DNA from: Ricinus communis
Taxonomy: Eukaryota > Streptophyta > Magnoliopsida > Malpighiales > Euphorbiaceae
Assembly: GCF_019578655.1 (NCBI RefSeq)
Contig: NC_063256.1
Span: forward strand, 20,746,005 to 20,810,004
Direction: 5' to 3'
DNA length: 64,000 bases
Below, in pieces: positions 10,288 to 21,411 of the stretch (its first letter is position 1; each line of letters begins with the position of its first letter). The translations under genes were made by a program, and so were the position numbers. The notes below the pieces were generated by a model that worked only from the letters and a program-made list of their open reading frames with translations, searched no databases and was not told the origin of the DNA.

Positions 10288-11579
10288 ATGTCTCAAAAAA
10301 GTGCCAACAGCCTACAAACCCTTATGAAAACCCTAACTGGAAATGATTGGATCAAACTTGGGAAATTTCATCTTTCATCCTTCAAAGCCATGCAACATAC
10401 CAAGTTTGATTATGGGTTTCTTCATTCTGCTGTCAACTTTTGGTGTCCAAGAGAGCATGTTTTTAGATTCAATGGGAAAGAGTTATGCCCTATGATTGAA
10501 GAGTTCTCTGCCATTCTTGGAGGTTCAATGGATTCTTCTCATCTAATTGCTTTGCCAAGGCTTGATGATCCTTTTCCTAGCAAACTGGTGGAACTTGTTG
10601 ACATGCCCCTAATTGAAGTACTTTCCCATTCTGTTAGTGAGCACATTACTCTTACTTCTCTAATCTCTTATTATGAGAAGAAAGAAAGAGGAACACCTGC
10701 TTGGATTCGGATACTAGGATTTTGCCTTTATGCCCAGTTTTGACTGATTTCTCCTTATGGAAGAGGAGATATTAGGCTTGCTAGTGCTAGTATTATTGAT
10801 CAAGTGGAGCATGGAGCAGATCCTATACCCATCATTCTAGCTGAAACCATCATTGGGTTAGATATGTAGAAAACCCATCAACAGTTTGGAGGTTCTCTTA
10901 CAATTATACAACCAAATCTCTTCTCTTTAATTATCTTTGCCTTAACTCTTCCCTAAGCTGTCCTTTTAGGTTTTCAACTTAGTAGGCTTTGGGCTTAATT
11001 TTTTACCTAAGCCCCCCTTTCGGATTTTCAACTTAGCAAACTTTATTTTTGCCTAAGCCGCCCTTCGGGTTTTCAACTTAGCTTTCTCTTTCTTCTTTTT
11101 TTTCTTTTCTTTTCCTTTTTCTTTTGCAGATTTGGTTGCGTGAAAAGCTCCAAATACTGACCATCCTGAGGAACATTAACAAATATGAGCCAAAGCACGT
11201 GCAGGTTTGATCAATTGTTACCCCGCAGGACCATGGTGGTTGGATTTCTTAGATGAAGGACATCCTAGACATGCTTATTCGTTGGACCTATCCCTGGTAG
11301 AGCATCAGGCATGTCACATTTAAGATATACGGTGATTGTGTGCCTTTACCTGGATCTCAGACATCCATTTTCTACACACCTTCGAGACTTTACCGCCAAT
11401 ATAGGCAAAAAGCAATGGATTTTAGAATTCCTCCTGAATTTGAAGGCTCTCCACTCAGACAAGATTTCCTAGACAAGATGGAGACAAGATGCAACCTTGA
11501 ATTTGAAGGTGATCGAGCTTCATATTACCACTTCTCTAGGATTCGCAAGATTCAAGAGGACTTGAGAGCTAGCTGCTGA
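10288..11579 (+). pseudogene. DUF7745-like ORF, antisense to the Tat-1 pol
   Basis: The first exon (10288 to about 10895) reads HSAVNFWCPREHVFRF, GKELCPMIEEFSAIL and later PIPIILAETIIGLDM, the conserved pattern of DUF7745, a plant domain of unknown function often found near retrotransposons. In-frame stops occur at 10741 and near 10867. A TTTTGCAG acceptor at about 11130 leads to IWLREKLQILTI, GGWIS-MKDIL and PLPGSQTSIFYTPSRLYRQYRQKA, ending in a coiled-coil-like tail at 11579. The matching donor is not evident. The ORF faces the minus-strand pol at 11918, the arrangement described for antisense extra ORFs of Tat-lineage elements. Role unknown; this copy is disabled. Confidence 0.72.
10955..11090 (+). 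repeat. Three degenerate ~50-bp repeats inside the DUF7745 intron
   Basis: The phrase CCTAAGC-CCCTTTCGG-TTTTCAACTTAGC recurs three times (about 10957, 11010 and 11055), separated by short T-rich spacers. A weaker copy reads GCCTAACCAACTCTTTTTTG near 11863. The array sits just before the polypyrimidine tract of the acceptor at 11130. Confidence 0.65.
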
Positions 11580-11917
11580 TTCTAAAGATGCATATATAAA
11601 TGCAAAGAAGAGGAGAAGATGAAAATATGCTTCTTTTTATATCTTATTCATTTTGCTTCGTACTTTAGCTTAGTTTTTCTTTTCAATTAGTGCGCAAGGT
11701 AATAAACGAGCATATGTATGTTTAATAAGAATTCTAAACAATTTATTCATTTAATAGAGGCCTAAATGGGATATATTTAGATTTCTCATGATACAACTCA
11801 TGTCATCAGCTAGTCTTTTCAGATTTTCTAACAGATCATTTTCTCTCATTACCCTGATTTTTGCCTAACCAACTCTTTTTTGATTTTTCAATCAGCACGC
11901 TATTTTTTCTATATTTT
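11580..11917. other. Non-coding gap between the convergent DUF7745 ORF and Tat-1 integrase
   Basis: AT-rich sequence without coding frames. It presumably contains the 3' ends of both convergent transcripts. No clear signal seen apart from the fourth degenerate repeat near 11863. Confidence 0.4.
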
Positions 11918-13445
11918 TATACATGGTATTTCTTGAGACGGTCCAGGTTGATTGGCTCAGAGAACTCGTTTCCTTCTAGATCTGAGATCTTAGCGACACC
12001 TTTAAGTAGGATTTTCTTTACTAGGTACGGGCCCTTCTAATTAGGCTTGAACTTCCCTCTAAGGTCAAACACAATAGGTCTTGTGTGTTTCAACACTAAG
12101 TCTTCAACTCTAATCTTTCCTGGCTTTACTTTCTTATTGAATGTCCCGGCTATCATTTCTAATACAACTGCATCAACTAGAGCCAACTGTTGGTATCTCT
12201 ACTCAGCCTAGGAGTATTCTGGTATCATCGCCTCCAATATAACTCTCAAAGACTTTAGTTCTAACTTAATTGGCAAGACTGCTTCAGTCCCATAAACTAA
12301 AGAGTACGGAGTCTATCCGGTCGATGTTCGTTCAATTGTTCGATACCCCTAAAGTGCGAAGGGTAATTAAAACAACCAATCTTTATGAAACCATACCATC
12401 TTTAAGGGTATTTTCTTTAAATTCTTGTTGGTTGCTTCCACTGCTCCATTTGCTTGAGGTCTGTATGGAGAAGACCTGAGATGCTCGATCTTGTTTTCCG
12501 CTAACAAATCTATTGTTTCACCCATGAACTACACCCCATTATCAACCTAATGTAGAACTCCATATCTGCTTATCATATTCCCTTCTATTTAACCTAGCCA
12601 TTTATCTTGCCCTTAAAGTAGTGAATGACTCAGCTTCAACCCACTTGGAGAAATAGTCATCGCCACTATAATGTATCTATGACCATTCAAAGGAGGTTTT
12701 ATTTCTTCGATGATATTGATTCTTCAAGCTGCAAAAGGCCATTAGGATGTCAGGTTATATAACTCTGTCGAAGGCACATGACTCGAATTGCTGTAAAGCT
12801 AACACTCATGGCATTTCCTTAGTAGAGCTATACAATCCTTTTCCATTATTAACTAGTAATAACCTTGACGCATAATCTTTGTGCATCTCTTCCATCACTC
12901 TCTGCACTTCTGACTTAGTAACACATTAGAGGTGAACACCTGAAGTCATTCTTCTATACAACACCCTTTTATGGCTGAGGTAATTTCTAGCTTGTATCCA
13001 TAATGCATACCTTTCCTTTTGCAGTTGCTTTCTCTAGATACACCCTGTCTTCTACAAACCTCTTCAGACCGTAGAACCATGGCTTTTCTTTTGGTCCCAC
13101 ATGAACTTGCATTATCCAATTTCCTTGATAACAGGGTGCTCTTGTTTTCATGATCACCAATGGCTTCATTGGAAGTTGAGAAGGATTATCCTACATCAAC
13201 GATAGGGTAGCAAGTGCATCCGCCATCCGGTCCTTATCTCGCGATAAGTGTATGAATGAACACTTAGAAAAATTACAAACCAAAGTCCTGAAGTAATTGA
13301 CATATGGTTTCAATGTTTCTTCTTTCATGTCCCATTCCTTAATAGCCTATTAGGTCACTAGTACGGAGTTCCCCATAGACTATCAGCTGCTTTACTCCTA
13401 CTACCACAGTCGCTTCTAATCTAAATAAACATATTTTATACTCCG
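11918..13445 (-). pseudogene. Tat-1 integrase and part of RNase H, 3' segment
   Basis: Collinear on the minus strand with Tat-3 at 1-1600. Reads include GDLVLKHTRPIVFDLRGKFKPN and GPYLVKKILLKG near the C-terminus (11930-12110), and the ANGAVEATNKNLK-like catalytic-Glu block near 12440. Upstream are the zinc-binding and RNase H linker regions around 12780-13300. Multiple stops. The sequence breaks at 13445 within the RNase H linker and resumes at 18743, so the 5.3 kb between is a later insertion. Confidence 0.82.
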
Positions 13446-14886
13446 TGATAAATGCTAAAGGCACTTACTTTTGAGCTTTATTTTATATTAATTTTACCTT
13501 CAATTAAGTTTGATTTGTTTGTTCAAGCTTTATTTTTAGTTCTTTTAGGCGCTTTGAGGATAATAAATGTTAAAGAGTCAAATGGAATCAAAAAGTATGG
13601 AAATCGGGCAAAGGAAAGGCATATTTATAAAAAGTTAAGTCTGACATGGGAAACCACACAGGCATGTGGCCTTCCTATGTGAGTTTTGGAAAATGGCAGA
13701 TTGTATGAAGGGTCCACATGGGAAGCCCACATGGCCTTGTGCTTTCTGTGTTAGAGAAACAAGCGAATTTCAGCATTACACAGATTTGATCGCAATAGCT
13801 TCAATGCAGTTTTTCGTGGTCTTACAGGTCCAAAATTGAAAAGTGGTCTTCATCGACTTTGTAGAGGACTTTCTAAGCTATAATTCTTATGAGGACACAA
13901 CTCCATATTAGGTTTCTAAGGATGAGGAAACTTGGGTCGAAGTCAGATATTGTCCAATCCATTTCTGTTTGGGTCAGTCTTAGTGTTTGGGCCTTAGCTA
14001 GAGCTGTAGAGGTTTGATTGAGGTGATTTAAATCCTAAAATGAACTAGTCTTCAAGAGCTACAATTTTGATGAAGAATGTAAGCCTCAACTCGATTTCGA
14101 CGATGCCCTAAAATAGTCGTCAAAGTGAAGAACGGATAGAGACACATATTCAAGCTACAAAAAGCTAAGGACATCACACGGCCTTGTGGTGCCCATGTGG
14201 TCCCCGTGTCAATTATAAAAATACGCTATCTAAAAGAAATTTTAGGGTTACTTTAAGAGAGTTCCATCATATTTTCATTTCTAGAGAGAGAAACACTAAG
14301 AAACTTCATCTTTCTTTCATTTCTAGGGTTTTGATTGGTATTTTCTTAAGGAAGAACATCCTTTCCTTTATTGCTTTTAGAGATTGAAGATTCAAGATTG
14401 AGTATTTTTATTTCTACTCTTCCATGAGTAGTTTGAGATCGTTTTCCCCTAATCTTTACTTCTTTATTGTAATGTCTAGGAACTAATTTTTTTGCTATTT
14501 GGGTTTTAATAAACCCTAATTTATTTTGAATGGATTGATTCAAAGTTAATGCAATTTATCTTTTTCATGAGTTGTGTTTTTACTTTGATTACTTAATTAT
14601 ATATTTCAACTGATAAGTCAATGTATTAATTGGAATTTGTTTTTATAAATTGATTAGAGATAACTTTTTATGAATCAATCACATCTTAGGGATTGAGGAT
14701 TGATTGGGATACTAGAGATAGATCTACAAGATCCTTTAGTTCAATAGTTCCTTAATCTTAATGCATGACCTAAGTGAGTGGGTTCGAGAAGAGATTCTTC
14801 TCCCTCCTTTTAGGAATTAGAGGTTTAATCACTTGAGAAAAGTTTAAACCTATTTTTGTGGGAGGCTAATTCAACTCTTGAAGAGT
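13446..14886 (+). repeat. TGATAA-type LTR, first copy (3' truncated)
   Basis: Starts TGATAAATGCTAAAGGCAC and runs nearly identical to 16858-18450 for about 1.43 kb before diverging at about 14886. It carries CACACGG/CCGTGTG-type palindromes at 13655-13740 and 14170-14215. It begins exactly where Tat-1 is interrupted. The flank CTCCG (13441-13445) resembles CTCTA on the far side (18743-18747), a decayed target duplication. Confidence 0.75.
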
Positions 14887-15089
14887 GAGGATCAATCATC
14901 TTTCTACCTTGAAAAAATTCTATATATAGAAAGAGCCTTTATTTTAAGTTTTATCTCCATGTCTTACTATTTCATACTATGATCATGGAATTAAATATGT
15001 TAGACTAGTTTTCTTTAAGTATTTAGTTTATCCTATTTACTTTGTATGAACCTTGTTCTTTTTGTTTAATGAATAATTTCTTTATCAAC
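14887..15089. other. Unassigned 200-bp spacer
   Basis: AT-rich sequence between the point where the first TGATAA LTR loses similarity to the second and the start of the copia LTR. No coding frame or repeat recognised. Confidence 0.4.
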
Positions 15090-16238
15090 TGTTGACCTAA
15101 GGTACAATTGATCTCTATTTTGATCCTAATAACTAAATTGAACATCACTAACGTCATGACTGAGTGTCTATGTGACAGAGCACTAAAGGAACCAAGCTTG
15201 GACTAAACATTCTTGAGTCTTGAAGGAAGTCTTATAAATAGACAACAAAAGCTCGATGGAGCTTCCAAGGCATGGGGGCAATTTTCGCATGACCAAAAGT
15301 TTTCAAGACGTTAAAAAGTTCACCTCACATCATACCAATTGCCTCATGACACCTGCAGTCAAAGTGTTAAAGCTTCAAGAAGCGCGAGGGCGCTTGATAT
15401 TATGACTAGAGACAGAAATTGGTAGAAGATAGTGCAACGAGAAACGCGAGGGCACTTTTGGGCATGGACAAGGCAAGCGCGAGGGTGCTATTATGGCATG
15501 GGGGCAGTTTTTGCAATTAATTCGATGTTAGTAACCGTTGAGATATCAGCCATCCTATCAGTGCCACGTGGCTAGAGCCGTTTGAGCTCCAATATCTCTT
15601 TTTAGAAAGTGTGAGGACGTTTTCCATGACTTTAGGCAATTTTTTGCCAAGCCATCAATCTTGCAATTATAGAGTTTTTCATCTTATTATAATGTCTCCA
15701 AGGAGTTGGTATGTGTATAAATATCCCGTTTTAAGGTGTCTGAATTAGATATACTAAAACTCTTGTAAATTTATTTCTCAACTTTCTACACTCAATTTCT
15801 TTCTTTGTAAAGTGTATTAAGTTGATACTCTTTGTTCAACTAAAACTCTAAAAAGTTGTGTTATGAGCCTAAGTTTTAAAAACACAAGGAATTGGTTGTT
15901 GAGTAACTATTAATACTCAAGGGCTAAGGAATTTCGTGAGAGATTCATTCACTAAGGGAAGAGGTTTAGTGTGAGCCTCGAAAATACTAAGTTGTTGGGT
16001 GAACTTGTAAAACCCAAAGATTGTAATCTTTGTGATTATAGTGAAACACTCAAGTGTAATCTTGAGGAGTGGATGTAGGAAGGATTGTTCTCGAACCACT
16101 ATAAACCCTTGTATTATCTTCTCTAACCCTTACTCTCCTTATATTTTTCTTAATCTCTTATGTTTTTACCTAAAATCATTACCTTCCACAATTTAAGGTA
16201 AAAAATTCAACCCCTTTTCTTAGTTCTAAAGGACAACA
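15090..16238 (+). repeat. 5' LTR of a Sirevirus-like copia element
   Basis: Begins TGTTGACCTAAGG and ends near GGACAACA, three bases before a tRNA-Met primer site. The start resembles the TGTTGAACC start of the copia at 35076. Three copies of an inverted repeat AGCGC-GAGG-GCGCT lie at 15381-15394, 15443-15457 and 15475-15489, the second and third slightly decayed. The partner 3' LTR is absent. Confidence 0.75.
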
Positions 16239-16240
16239 AG

Positions 16241-16252
16241 TGATATCAGAGC
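16241..16252 (+). other. Primer binding site, tRNA-Met type
   Basis: TGATATCAGAGC differs by one base from TGGTATCAGAGC, complementary to initiator tRNA-Met. It fixes plus orientation for the copia fragment. Confidence 0.75.
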
Positions 16253-16302
16253 AAGCTTACTCTTATCAAGCTTAATTGCGAGTGTAAAGATCATAGCAAC
16301 CA

Positions 16303-16857
16303 GTGAAGGAGCCCAACACCTCAATCTATTTTTTGATGGATTCGACTATGTGTTTTGAAAAATCCATGGAAATCTACTTGGATTCCTATGGTAATGAAGC
16401 GTGGGATTATATAGTAAAGGAATGGAAAGCTCCCACTGAAATAAAGAATGGTGAAGAAAGAATTCTTCCTAAAGAAGAGTGGGTGGATGCCTAGAAGAAA
16501 CACAACCAAAAGAAGCAAGCAATGGCTATACTTGTGAGCTGCCTCTCTAGAGAATGGGAGAGTGCAACATTGCACTACGGCTCATCAAATTTGGACTACC
16601 TTGGAGAACTATCATGAAGGCACGAAGCAAGTAAAATCAAGAAAAATCCAAATGTAAATCACCGAATATGAGATGTTCAAGATGAAGCCTAATAAGTTTG
16701 TTATCGATATGACAAATAGACTTCTCACCATCGTCAATAACATGAGAAAGCTTGGGAAGCACTATGAGCTAGTAGACATCAATAGAAAAATCCTTAGGAA
16801 CCTTTCTTTGGATAAATATAATGCTAGAGTGGCTAGCATTGAAGAAGCAAATAAAGA
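16303..16857 (+). pseudogene. Copia gag fragment (Sirevirus-like)
   Basis: Broken frames read as the N-terminal half of a copia gag: AWDYIVKEWKAP, then QAMAILVSCLSREWE, QIWTTLENYHEGTKQVKS, and an open stretch MFKMKPNKFVIDMTNRL...VNNMRKLGKHY...NRKILRNLS...RVASIEEANKDD. This matches the gag of the copia at 36340-36960. It is cut at 16857 by the second TGATAA LTR; zinc knuckle, protease, integrase and RT are all missing. Confidence 0.82.
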
Positions 16858-18742
16858 TGATAAGTACTAAAGGCACTTACTTTTGAGCTTTATTTTATAA
16901 TAATTTTACCTTTAATTGAGTTTGATTTGTTTGTTCAAACTTGATTTTCAGTTCTTTTAGGTAGTTTGAGGATAATATATGTCAAGGACTTAAATGGAAT
17001 CGAAAAGCATGAAAACTGAGCATAAGAAAGGCATTTTTATCCAAAGTTATGTCTAACACGAGAAGCCACACGGGCATGTGGCCTTCCCGTGTGAGTTGTG
17101 AAAAATGGCAGAATGCATGAAGGGTCCACACAGGCATGTACTTCCCGTGTCAGACTGACAGGCGAATTTTAGCATTACGCAGATTTGATCGCATTAGCTT
17201 CAATGCAGTTTTTCGTAATCTTACAAGTCCAAAATTGAAACGTGGTCTTCATCAACTTTGTAGGGACTTCCTAAGCTATAATTCGCATGCCTTTCTATTC
17301 CAAAACAAAAGAAATGTTCTTAACTAGTTATGGCAGAAGCAACACAACAATGAAGTTGAAATGAATCGACGAAAATGAGGAATATCTTGAATTACAAGAA
17401 AGCATTCACAATGCACGACAGGTTAAAAAGATAGATTGGATAATCGATTCCTTTACCGATTAGCGAGACTTGAAAAATGGCTCAACTCCATATCATGTTT
17501 CTAAGGATGAGAAAACTTGGGTCGAAGTCAAATGTTGTGCAGTCCGTTTTTGTTTAGGTCAGTCTCAGTGTTTGGGCCTTATCTAGAGCTATAGAGGTCT
17601 GATTGAGGTGATTCACTGAAATAAACTAGTCTTCAAGAGCTACAACTTTGATGAAGAACATAAGCCTCAATTCGATTTCAACAATGCCCTAAAATAGCTC
17701 GTAAAGTAAAGAATGAACAGAGGCACATATTCAAGTTACGAAAAGCTAAGGATGTCACACGGCCGTATGGTGCCCATGTGGTTCCTATGTCAATCATAAA
17801 AATACACTATTTAAAGGAAATTTTAGGATTATTTTAAGAGAGTTCCATCATATTTTCATTTCTAGAGAGAGAAACACTGAGAAACTTCATCTTTCTTTCA
17901 TTTCTAGGGTTTTTATTGGTATTTTCTCAAGGAAGAACATTTCCTTCATTGCTTTTGAAGATTGTGGATTCAAGATTGAATATTTTTATTTATACTCTTC
18001 CATGAGTAGTTTGAGATCTTCTTCCCCTAATCTTTACTTCTTTATTGTAATGTCTAGGAACTAATTTTCTTGCTATTTGGGTCTTAATGAACCCTAATTT
18101 ATTTTATATGGATTGATTCAAAGTTAATGCAATTGATCTTTTCTATGAGTTATGTTTTCACTTTGATAGCTTAACTATATATTTCAATTGATAAGTCGAC
18201 ATATTAATTGGAATTTATTTTCATAAACTGATTAGAGATAACTTTTATGAATTGATCACATCTTAGGGATTGAGGATTGATTTTGATACTAGAGATAGAT
18301 TTACAAGATCCTTTGGTTCAATAGTTCCTTAATCTTAATGCATGACCTAAGTGAGTGGGTTGGAGAAGAGATTCTTCTATCTCCTTTTAGGAATTAGGGG
18401 TTTAATTACTTGAGAAAGGTTTAAATCTATTTCTATGGAATACTAATTTAACTCTTGATTTGAATTAATTTTTTTTGTTTATGAAATACTTAACTTATTG
18501 AGGGAATTCACTATCTAAATAGGTTTTATCCTCTATAAGTTTACCAATTATTTTAATCTTTACTTTCAAGATTGTTTTATTTTTAAATATTACTATACCC
18601 AAACAATATTTTGATTTCTAAAAATTAGTATATGATTGAAGGCAGTACTCATAATTAGGCCCCTAGTGGAACGATACTCTTATTCATCATTGTATTACTT
18701 GATACGGTCGATGCACTTTGCCTTGTGAGTATAGCATGCATC
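16858..18742 (+). repeat. TGATAA-type LTR, second copy (full length, about 1.9 kb)
   Basis: Starts TGATAAGTACTAAAGGCAC and ends near GTATAGCATGCATCA, after which Tat-1 RNase H sequence resumes. It contains CACACGG-type palindromes at 17060-17150 and 17755-17790. Relative to the first copy it has about 185 extra bases at 17288-17475. Its 3' 300 bases are missing from the first copy. Confidence 0.78.
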
Positions 18743-19344
18743 ACTCTACCATGTTATTGGTCACTTTAAAGTCCAATCTCTTAGCCATCGATAGCATTTC
18801 TCCTTTTGGCGTAATTAGAACTACCCTTAAACCTGCACCTCTCACATTTACAGTTCCATCAAAGTACATTTTCCATTCTTGAATTTGGATTGCCATAGAT
18901 TCTCATCAAGGAACTCTAGATCCCAAGGGTCATCTCTTTCAATTGACTATCTTCTTAGTGATGTACTCAATGTTGACTTTTGTGAGGAGCACTAACCATC
19001 TAGCCAGTTTTCTTATGAGAGATGGAGCTTCGAACAAGTATTTCAGTGGGTCTATTTTTGAAATCGATTGCACCCTATAAGATTGGAAATAATGCCTCAA
19101 CTTTTTTATAGCCCATAAAATGCTAGACACGTCTTTTCCATGAGGTTATACTTCGACTCATAAGGCCATAACTTCTTATTGAGATAATAGACCGTATGCT
19201 CCACTTCATTTAGCCCACACTGCGCTACTATTTCCCTATGGCTTCCTTTTCCAAGGCCAGGTATAAAATCAACAGTTTTCCATCCTTCGGTGGCTTCAAT
19301 GCTGGTGGCTTCATTAGATACTCTTTGATCCTATCAAAGGCTTT
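18743..19344 (-). pseudogene. Tat-1 RNase H domain relic
   Basis: Minus-strand reading continues the RT into RNase H: AFDRIKEYLMKPPALK, ILYLALEKEA and, in the frame at 18939-19130, IKKLRHYFQSYRVQSISKIDPLKYLFEAPSLIRKLARW. The last is the connection block typical of Tat/Ogre pol. Stops and shifts are frequent. The part nearest 18743 (CKCERCRFKGSS region) joins logically to 13445. Confidence 0.82.
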
Positions 19345-20282
19345 CTAATGTTCATCCCATACAATGGGTTGGTGTTTCCTTAAGAGTTTGAATATAGGAT
19401 CACAAACTATTGTGAGCTTGGAAATGAACCTGCTAATGTATTGTAGGCATCCTAGAAATCCTTTGACTTCTTTTTCTGTCTTTGGCGTTGGCATCTCTTG
19501 AACAACCTTAACCTTATTCGTAATCTTTATTCCTCGTTGACTCACTATATGCCCTAGCAGCTTCACTGGCGCTGCTCTCTAATAAGTTGCCCCCACATTC
19601 TTTAGTCCACAAGGCATAACCTTATAGTAATACGTCCTATATTCGGTGATGAACGACGTCTTCAAATTTGCTACTACTACATCATGATCTGGTTGTACCC
19701 AAAGAAACCATCAGTGCAGGAATACATCGCACTTGAAGTGGCGTTGTCAACTATCGCTTGTATTTGAAGAAGAGGAAAGTCGTCCTTAGGGCAAGCTTTA
19801 TTCAAGTCCCGATAATCCACACACATTCTAACTTTACCATCCTTTTTTAGGACTGGGATGATGTTCGCCAACCATTCGGGATAGTCAACTATGTCGAGAA
19901 AATTAGCTTTTACCTACGTAGCAACTTCTTCCCAAATTTTATCTGCCCATTCTAGCCTTAACCTTCTCATTTTCTTCCTGATTGGCTTGATATGTCGATA
20001 GGTTAAGATGTGGTGCTTTGCTATCTTCCTATCCAAACTTAGCATGTTGGTATAGGACCAAGCAAATACCTCTTTTCTTTTTTCCATTATTTTTTCTAAT
20101 TCTCTTCTTTCGTCAGGAGTTATATTATGAGATATTGCATTGTTCCTTGAATTTTCGTTTGTGCCTAAATTAAATGAATCCATTTGTATGGAATTAATGT
20201 CAAATATACACATATCATGATTATCAAAATGCACACTACCATCAGAGAAAACATCGCACAAGTAAGCAAAATTATTGTTCAT
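19345..20282 (-). pseudogene. Tat-1 reverse transcriptase relic with catalytic deletion
   Basis: The pre-RT segment (20282-19914) contains ELEKIMEKRKEVFAWSY and IKPIRKKMRRLRLEWADKIWEEV. The RT fingers read ANIIPVLKKDGKVRMCVDYRDLNKACPKDDFPLLQI, then DGFFGYNQIMM and VMPCGLKNVGATY. Directly after GATY the reading jumps to KLLGHIVSQRGIKI and EMPTPKTEKEVKGFLGCLQYISRF. The roughly 60-100 residues that should carry the FVDD/YVDD active site are deleted near 19585, so the enzyme cannot have been active. The NKACPKDDFPLP block with KKDGKVRVCVD is characteristic of the Tat lineage. Confidence 0.9.
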
Positions 20283-20690
20283 ATCATTGATCTTTGAAAT
20301 AAAAGAAACATCATCCTCATAAAGATGGAATGTTATTACGATATTATAAAATACATCAATAATATGCTCTTATATGAAGGCAGCTAGCTCTTGTTGATTC
20401 AGCTTCTTCGGCAGAGCATTAAATTTTTCTAACTTCAGCTCCTCAACCTCGGTGGTAATCTTCTCATGGACTTCCTTGATGCTTAACTCTACCATCCTGT
20501 TGATGATCAGATTCTTAAATATCTCAAATCCTAACACCTCAGTCCCAACTATTGTAATAGGTTTGGGCTCTCTAGAGTAAGTCTTGTACTCCTAGACAAA
20601 TACGTCTTTTAGAGTATTACCTTTTGGTTTACCCTTATCTTCATCCTTATGGTAACCCAGCCTGTGCCAAGTTCTCTAACCTTTGAAGTT
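20283..20690 (-). pseudogene. Tat-1 protease-RT linker relic
   Basis: Low-similarity spacer between protease and RT on the minus strand. It is partly collinear with 52865-53290 in Tat-2 (for example the GLDYHEDEYEGKPK and FVQEYKTYF reads there). No catalytic motif; many stops. Confidence 0.6.
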
Positions 20691-21411
20691 TATCATCTAT
20701 ACAATAGCCTGGTGGTTTTTCCCTAGCCCCATTCTAGGCATGAAGTCCATCTTCTTAAACATGCTGGCTATTTTAGGATCCATGTAGTCCTCATAGAAAA
20801 CAGCAACTTGGAATCTAATAAGGGCTTCCAGCTCCTTTACAATTTCTTGAGTAGCCGAGCCAACCATAGCACCTTCAGCATTAATCGTTATTATTTCACC
20901 TTCATGAGGGAACTTGACCTTTTGATGCACAATTGAAAAAACTCCTCCTGAGACATGGAACCATGACCTTCTCAATAATAGCGCAATAGTTACTAGGATG
21001 TCCATGACAGTGAATTCCACCCAGGATTCTATAGGACCCTTCTTTACTAGTGCTAAGAACGTCTTTCACATCTCTCTTTATCTCGTGATAGGCTCTTATC
21101 ACCATTTCTAATGGCTTCAAATCTTTCGTAGTCATCCCCAGCTTAAAGAGTATTCGAGAAGGACACACATTGATGCCTAACCTATCATCTACCATTACAC
21201 ATGGAGTCCTCTTCCCCTTGACCTCTACTGCTATATAGAGAGCCTTGTGGTGGTCTCTTCTCTTAAGTGGTAAGTCCTCATCTAAGAAAGTGATCATCCT
21301 GGTGGTCTTACTAATTACCGTTCTGATCATCTCCTTAGGGGTAACCGTTGTGCTAATGCTTATACTAGATAAGGCATGGATTAAAGCTTTTTTATGATCC
21401 GATGAGTGCAT
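20691..21411 (-). pseudogene. Tat-1 aspartic protease relic with G-patch-like tail
   Basis: The protease cleaves the gag-pol polyprotein. Minus-strand frames read ITFLDEDLPLKRRDHHKALYI, then CVMVDDRLGINVCPSRILFKLG, where an active enzyme would have a VDNGS/ALNVCP-type D-[ST]-G triad. Here the triad is replaced by DDRLG, so it is inactive. Next comes LKPLEMVIRAYHEIKRDVK, then in another frame HQKVKFPHEGEIITINAEG and FMPRMGLGKNHQAIV, the short glycine-rich tail (GLGKN) seen in Tat pol upstream of RT. Collinear with Tat-2 at 53290-53880. Confidence 0.85.
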
